Source of the DNA: UMGS755 sp045590535
GTDB lineage: Bacteria; Bacillota; Clostridia; UBA1381; UBA9506
DNA: 17,879 bases
Assembly (NCBI GenBank): GCA_045590535.1
Contig: JAZNRE010000035.1
Span: 1-17,879, forward strand
Direction: 5' to 3'
Part shown: piece by piece, positions 14,406-17,879 of the stretch
How positions within the stretch are numbered: position 1 is the stretch's first letter
Layout of the letters: each line of letters opens with the position of its first letter
Made by a program: the position numbers and the translations under genes
The notes under the pieces: model-generated
What the model was told of the DNA's origin: nothing
The model's database searches: none
What the model saw: only the letters and a program-made list of their open reading frames with translations

Positions 14406-15602
14406 ATGTCAATCATTAAAAAAGCCGATGTTTTGTTGCCAAATGTGTCGGATTTAACCAAGTGGAGTGTTGTTGCCTGCGACCAATATACCTCACAGGC
14501 AGACTATTGGGAGAGAGTTACCCGGTTTGTAGGGGAACATCCAAGCACGCTGAATTTGGTATACCCTGAAGCGTTTTTGAGCCAAGGGGATAAAAAAATT
14601 CAAGAAATTAACGCAGCCATGCAGGAATACCTTGACAAAAACATTTTTACTTTATATAAGGATTGCTTTATCTATGTAGAGCGCACCTTATCCCGTGGCC
14701 GTGTGCGCAAAGGCGTGGTTGCAGCGGTTGACCTGGAGGCCTATGACTTTAATAAGGGCTCTAAAAGCGCCATTAGGGCAACCGAGGGAACGGTTTTAGA
14801 AAGAATTCCGCCCCGTGTTAAAATCAGAGAAAAGGCACCTCTTGAGCTGCCTCATGTGATGCTTTTGGTGGACGATAAAGAGTGTGCGCTGATTGAAAGT
14901 GTTAAAAAAGGCGAAAAGGTTTATGATTTTGAATTGATGGAAAACGGCGGACATTTGGCAGGATGGCTTGTGGAGGGTCAAAACGCTGACGACTTTATTC
15001 GTGCGGTTGATTCTTTTGCTGCAAAGGCCAATGATGGTCTTGTTTTTGCTGTTGGTGACGGCAACCACTCCCTTGCCACAGCCAAAACATGCTGGGATAA
15101 CCTTAAGCCGTCCTTGAGTGAAGCTGAAAAAGAGACACATCCGGCACGGTTCTGCCTGGTTGAAATTGAAAACATTCATGACGATGTGCTGGAATTTGAG
15201 CCCATTCACCGAATTGTTTTTGGTGTGGATGAAAATGACTTTATCGAAAACTTAAAGAAAGATTTAGACTGCACAGAAGAAGCAGGCGGCGGTCAGCACA
15301 TTGTGATTGTAAATGATGGCAAAAAGACAGATTTATACATAAACAACACCACAAGCCCCTTAGAAGTGGGTACGGTGCAGAACTACCTTGATGCAAAACA
15401 CTGTGAGGTGGATTACATCCACGGTGAAGAAGTTGTGGCAGAGCTTTCCTGCCAAAAGGGTGCGGTTGGCATTTTGGTGCCTGTGCCTGAAAAGAGCAGC
15501 TTGTTCACAACTGTTATTGCTGACGGTGCGTTGCCCCGCAAAACTTTTTCCATGGGTGAAGCCAATGAAAAGCGCTTCTACATGGAAGCCAAAAGAATTT
15601 AA
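14406..15602 (+). CDS. DUF1015 family protein
   Basis: 398 residues, close to the usual family length. Recognised by conserved segments: RATEGTVLERIPPR (124-137), GDGNHSLATAK (217-227) and the C-terminal LPRKTFSMGEANEKRFYMEA. From family knowledge DUF1015 proteins are widespread in Firmicutes and often lie near serine biosynthesis genes; no such neighbour is in this window, and the biochemical function is not established. GAGAGGATG precedes the ATG by seven bases. A small inverted repeat ACGAT-gctatat-ATCGT (14360-14376) lies in its leader. Codon use and GC are back to those of the left flank, marking the end of the island. The next gene starts about 30 bases after the stop, suggesting co-transcription. 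Confidence 0.92.
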   Translation: MSIIKKADVLLPNVSDLTKWSVVACDQYTSQADYWERVTRFVGEHPSTLNLVYPEAFLSQGDKKIQEINAAMQEYLDKNIFTLYKDCFIYVERTLSRGRVRKGVVAAVDLEAYDFNKGSKSAIRATEGTVLERIPPRVKIREKAPLELPHVMLLVDDKECALIESVKKGEKVYDFELMENGGHLAGWLVEGQNADDFIRAVDSFAAKANDGLVFAVGDGNHSLATAKTCWDNLKPSLSEAEKETHPARFCLVEIENIHDDVLEFEPIHRIVFGVDENDFIENLKKDLDCTEEAGGGQHIVIVNDGKKTDLYINNTTSPLEVGTVQNYLDAKHCEVDYIHGEEVVAELSCQKGAVGILVPVPEKSSLFTTVIADGALPRKTFSMGEANEKRFYMEAKRI

Positions 15603-15631
15603 CGAATAAGTGTTTTAAAATGGGTGACATT

Positions 15632-16252
15632 ATGCAAAAACCAATTCTTAAAATGCTGGATACTTCCGTATTTTGTGACGAAAATAAGTTTCACGAAGCC
15701 TATTTAAAGATGGATGCAGAAAGAAAGCAAAAAATTGACCGCTATCGTCTTGATAATGACAAGCGTCTTTCTCTCGGGGCAGGCATACTGCTTAAAGAAG
15801 GACTTTCCGAGCTGGGTGTTACAGCCTATTCCTTTGCTTTTGGTGAACATGGCAAGCCTCATCTTGATGGGCAAAGCAATTTATTTTTTAATCTATCCCA
15901 CAGTGGAAAGATGGCCGTTTGTGCCTTATTTGAGAGAGAAGTGGGTGTTGACATTCAAGAGATTAAACCCGTATCTGAAAAGTTAATTAAAAAGGTGACA
16001 AGCGAAGAAGAATTTGCTTATCTTTTGACTTTGGACGAAACAAAACGCCAGGAAGAATTGGCGAGGCTCTGGACGATCAAGGAAAGCTATATGAAATATT
16101 TAGGAACGGGGCTTTCTCTTGCGTCTGAAAAACTGACGGTCGCTTTTGACGAAAGCATAACTGTCACTTGCGAAGGACAGAAAGCCGATGTAGTTTTTGA
16201 AGAACACCCCATAAAAGATTATAAAATAACCTTGTGTTACCAGCGGTGCTGA
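15632..16252 (+). CDS. 4'-phosphopantetheinyl transferase, Sfp type
   Basis: 206 residues from the ATG at 15632; an ATG at 15620 would add four residues and neither has a strong ribosome binding site. Numbering from the 15620 start, visible family motifs are FGEHGKPHL (74-82), FNLSHSG (90-96), the Mg-binding GVDIQEI (109-115) and WTIKESYMKYLG (151-162, with E155 and K159). The enzyme moves the phosphopantetheine arm of CoA onto a serine of carrier proteins. No polyketide or non-ribosomal peptide genes are nearby, so it may serve fatty-acid carrier protein or a distant cluster. It follows DUF1015 closely and ends just before a convergent terminator. Confidence 0.92.
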   Translation: MQKPILKMLDTSVFCDENKFHEAYLKMDAERKQKIDRYRLDNDKRLSLGAGILLKEGLSELGVTAYSFAFGEHGKPHLDGQSNLFFNLSHSGKMAVCALFEREVGVDIQEIKPVSEKLIKKVTSEEEFAYLLTLDETKRQEELARLWTIKESYMKYLGTGLSLASEKLTVAFDESITVTCEGQKADVVFEEHPIKDYKITLCYQRC

Positions 16253-16274
16253 TGCGGTTTTAAACCCAAAAATA

Positions 16275-16310
16275 AACCCCTGCATGATGAAACATGCAGG
16301 GGTTTTTGTT
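16275..16310. terminator. Bidirectional terminator between convergent genes
   Basis: AACCCCTGCATG, loop ATGAAA, CATGCAGGGGTT followed by TTTGTT on the plus strand; on the minus strand the same stem is followed by TATTTTT. It serves both the phosphopantetheinyl transferase and the rRNA methyltransferase genes, which converge here. Confidence 0.92.
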
Positions 16311-16318
16311 ATGGAAAG

Positions 16319-17341
16319 TCAGAGGTTGTTTTCGTAATCAGAACTGAGCTGACCGCAGGCGGCATTCATATCATCACCGAATTTGCGCCTCACGGTGACA
16401 TTTAAGCCGTGCTGCTTTAAAACATCAAAAAAGGCAGCGATCTGTTCTTTGTCACTGGGTTCGTAATTTGTTGAACGGGTTTTGTTGTAGGGGATAAGGT
16501 TAACATAGCAATTAAGGCCGCCCAAAAGGGCTGCAAGCTCATGAGCGCAGTCAAGACTATCGTTAACGCCTTTTATCATAATATAAGCAAAAGTGACCTT
16601 TTTGTTGCAGTTTTCGGTGTATAGTTTTGCGGCGTCGATGATGCCTGCAATGGGATATTTTTTGTTAATGGGCATCAGGCGATTGCGCAATTCGTCGTTG
16701 GGAGCGTGGAGACTGACAGCAAGGCTGTTTAAGTTTTGACCTTTGGCATATTCCAGCATTTTAGGGGTGATACCGCTGGTTGAAATGGTGACATGCCTTG
16801 CAGCAATGGCAAGCCCTAACTGCTCGGTGATAATCTCGATGAATGACTTAACATTTTCATAATTATCAAAGGGTTCGCCAATGCCCATCAGCACCACATG
16901 GGAAACAGGAATTTGCAAAATGTCTATGATGTAAAGCAACTGACCCACCATTTCGTGCGCCTCAAGATTGCGCACTTTTTTCAGTTTGCCACTTTCGCAA
17001 AAAACACAGTTCATGTTGCAACCCACCTGTGTTGAAACACAAACACCATTGCCGTAATCGTGCTTCATTAACACGGTTTCGATGGTATGACCATCGGCTA
17101 ATCGGAATAAATATTTACAGGCTTCGTCGCCTTCTGTCATTTTAATCAGTTGGGGCAGGTTTTGTGTAAAGTCATTTGCCAGTTTTGAAACAATCGGCAT
17201 GGAAAGGGTTTTTATATCCAAAAAAGAGCTTACCTTTTCTTTATAAATTGACTTAAAGACAATTTTTGCCTTTGCCGGATTTTCACCAAAGGACTTAAAA
17301 TAATCTTCTAGCATGGTAAAGGTTTGGCCGTAAATATTCAT
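16319..17341 (-). CDS. RlmN/Cfr-family radical SAM 23S rRNA methyltransferase
   Basis: 340 residues. The radical SAM cluster motif is C108-x3-C112-x2-C115 (GCNMNCVFCESG). The other hallmarks of the A2503 methyltransferase family are present: E88 in IETVLM, C101 in CVSTQVG, MGIGEPFDNYENV (SAM-binding glycine region), HVTISTSGI, SLHAPNDELRNRLMPINKKYP, and the methyl-carrying C329 in AACGQL. RlmN methylates C2 of A2503 in 23S rRNA (and tRNA in some species); Cfr methylates C8 and gives drug resistance. The sequence fits the RlmN side better overall (IETVLM, VNLIPYN), but AYIMIKGVND and RRKFGDDMNAACGQL recall Cfr-type wording, and the usual ATG or ASG after the cluster is ESG. It could be a paralogue of a canonical RlmN elsewhere. 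Ribosome binding site GAGGTG lies before the ATG at 17341. Confidence 0.87.
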   Translation of the reverse strand: MNIYGQTFTMLEDYFKSFGENPAKAKIVFKSIYKEKVSSFLDIKTLSMPIVSKLANDFTQNLPQLIKMTEGDEACKYLFRLADGHTIETVLMKHDYGNGVCVSTQVGCNMNCVFCESGKLKKVRNLEAHEMVGQLLYIIDILQIPVSHVVLMGIGEPFDNYENVKSFIEIITEQLGLAIAARHVTISTSGITPKMLEYAKGQNLNSLAVSLHAPNDELRNRLMPINKKYPIAGIIDAAKLYTENCNKKVTFAYIMIKGVNDSLDCAHELAALLGGLNCYVNLIPYNKTRSTNYEPSDKEQIAAFFDVLKQHGLNVTVRRKFGDDMNAACGQLSSDYENNL

Positions 17342-17369
17342 TCTTTCACCTCGCTTTGCAATAGTATCT

Positions 17370-17398
17370 ATTATACATTAAAAGAAGGAGAATGTAAA
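17370..17398 (-). promoter_or_regulatory. Promoter of the RlmN/Cfr-family gene
   Basis: Minus strand: TTTACA (17398-17393), 17 bases, TATAAT (17375-17370), about 28 bases before the ATG. Near-perfect sigma-A consensus. Confidence 0.85.
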
Positions 17399-17421
17399 GG
17401 GGAGGGATACTCTGCGTCAGC

Positions 17422-17457
17422 ACTTTTTCGACCGCTTTTGGCGGTGCCCGAAAAAGT
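17422..17457. repeat. Strong imperfect hairpin in the intergenic region
   Basis: ACTTTTTCG then ACCGC-ttttg-GCGGT, gcc, CGAAAAAGT: two nested perfect stems of 9 and 5 bp. No gene nearby uses it clearly as a terminator. The surrounding 17400-17545 holds no convincing gene; an open frame across it is not supported. Confidence 0.5.
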
Positions 17458-17519
17458 ATGCTGTACTCGAGCTTCGCAGACCTCGCCACTTTGTGCCTCG
17501 GCTGCTTCGACGAACCCTC

Positions 17520-17537
17520 TTCGAGTGTTCAAATCCC
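17520..17537 (+). repeat. Inverted partial copy of the tRNA-Ser T-arm
   Basis: TTCGAGTGTTCAAATCCC matches the T-arm region of the tRNA-Ser gene (17598-17615, opposite strand) at 16 of 18 positions, but is oriented the other way. It lacks the rest of a tRNA. Confidence 0.45.
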
Positions 17538-17547
17538 CTCGAAATAA

Positions 17548-17582
17548 AAATCACGGCACCACCTGCGGTGATGCCGTGATTT
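17548..17582 (-). terminator. Terminator of the tRNA-Ser gene
   Basis: Minus strand: AAATCACGGCA, then CACC-gca-GGTG inner stem, then TGCCGTGATTT followed by a T-rich run (TTATTT). It begins two bases beyond the tRNA 3' end. Confidence 0.88.
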
Positions 17583-17584
17583 TA

Positions 17585-17676
17585 TGGCGGAGAGGGAGGG
17601 ATTCGAACCCTCGAACGGGTATTAACCGTTACACGATTTCCAATCGTGCGCCTTCGACCAGCTCAGCCATCTCTCC
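17585..17676 (-). tRNA. tRNA-Ser (anticodon GGA)
   Basis: On the minus strand the gene starts GGAGAGATGGCTGAG and ends CTCTCCGCCA, with CCA encoded. Anticodon stem CACGA/TCGTG encloses TTGGAAA, giving GGA (17639-17641) for UCC/UCU codons. A long variable arm (AACGG-TTAATAC-CCGTT) is typical of serine tRNAs. T-arm: GAGGG-TTCGAAT-CCCTC. The last acceptor pair (A7 with C66) is mismatched; the other six pair. Length 92 including CCA. Confidence 0.95.
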
Positions 17677-17712
17677 AGGCTATTGCTCACAGTCAGCGGA
17701 GCAACGAATTGT

Positions 17713-17740
17713 ATTATAACAGTTTTTTGCCCATAGTCAA
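17713..17740 (-). promoter_or_regulatory. Promoter of the tRNA-Ser gene
   Basis: Minus strand: TTGACT (17740-17735), 16 bases, TATAAT (17718-17713), about 37 bases upstream of the mature tRNA 5' end. Confidence 0.82.
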
Positions 17741-17855
17741 GTCCTAAAGTGAAATTTTCCGCAAATTTTTTCCGCCCTGCTCCCCGTCCGGGCAATTGCT
17801 TTTTCTCAATAAATATGGTACGCTTTTTCCAATACGCAAACAGGAGGCTTTTTCC

Positions 17856-17879
17856 ATGGATGTATGTAATATAAATGAT
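17856..17879 (+). CDS. 5' end of a protein gene (first eight codons), possibly rsmA
   Basis: AGGAGG nine bases before ATG at 17856, then MDVCNIND to the window end. The strong ribosome binding site supports a real start. From memory, several Clostridia RsmA (16S rRNA adenine dimethyltransferase) proteins begin with a short segment of this kind before KxLLxxHGF; eight residues cannot prove it. Confidence 0.5.

Noticed and set aside
17324..17719. Plus-strand open frame across the rlmN promoter, hairpin and tRNA
   Set aside because: It runs through a tRNA gene, a terminator and a promoter on the other strand and has no coding-like character.

Overview
This window looks like chromosomal DNA of a low-GC Gram-positive anaerobe, probably a gut-type member of the Clostridia. 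The signs are strong AGGAGG-type ribosome binding sites, sigma-A type promoters (TTGACA / TATAAT), gene content typical of Firmicutes, and an encoded CCA on the tRNA. I cannot name a species. The window has three parts: a catabolic operon of moderate GC on the left, an AT-rich accessory island in the middle, and conserved housekeeping genes on the right.

Left (1-7146). The C-terminal part of a DeoR-family sugar-phosphate-responsive repressor is followed by four co-directional genes. These are a zinc-dependent sugar-alcohol-phosphate type dehydrogenase (SorE/YggP-like), then the E2, E3 and a fused E1-alpha/beta subunit of a 2-oxo-acid (or acetoin) dehydrogenase complex. The operon ends at a strong terminator. 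A DeoR regulator beside a sugar-type dehydrogenase and a dedicated dehydrogenase complex suggests catabolism of a specific carbohydrate. The substrate cannot be read from sequence. A small Ala- and Cys-rich protein of unknown function (7274-7549, minus strand) lies just downstream.

Middle (about 7700-14245). The island opens with a perfect-spacing consensus promoter (7714-7742). It carries a four-gene block: a membrane-anchored protein, a TPR-like protein with a Cys cluster, a PH/GRAM-like plus SHOCT protein, and a voltage-gated-type K+ channel. An array of short single-gene units follows. Each gene is separated from the next by a conserved intergenic unit of about 100 bp built round an invariant-length 26-bp core. 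I find seven direct copies of the core (A-G), plus a diverged inverted copy lying inside the promoter at the left edge of the island. The units hold a small gene broken by a nonsense codon, a non-coding cassette made of iterated GCGATAT/ATATCGC hairpins, two small multi-pass membrane proteins, a small soluble protein and a membrane-anchored extracytoplasmic protein. All genes and units point the same way. The layout resembles an integron-like or otherwise mobile gene-cassette array, but no recombinase lies in the window and the units do not match the canonical attC pattern. This is the most likely undescribed system here.

Right (14269-17879). A 59-bp MITE-like inverted-repeat element separates the island from a DUF1015 gene and an Sfp-type phosphopantetheinyl transferase. 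These converge, through a bidirectional terminator, on a radical-SAM RlmN/Cfr-family rRNA methyltransferase gene with its own promoter. Next comes a minus-strand tRNA-Ser(GGA) gene with promoter and terminator, with an inverted partial copy of its T-arm nearby. The window ends in the first codons of a further gene, possibly rsmA.
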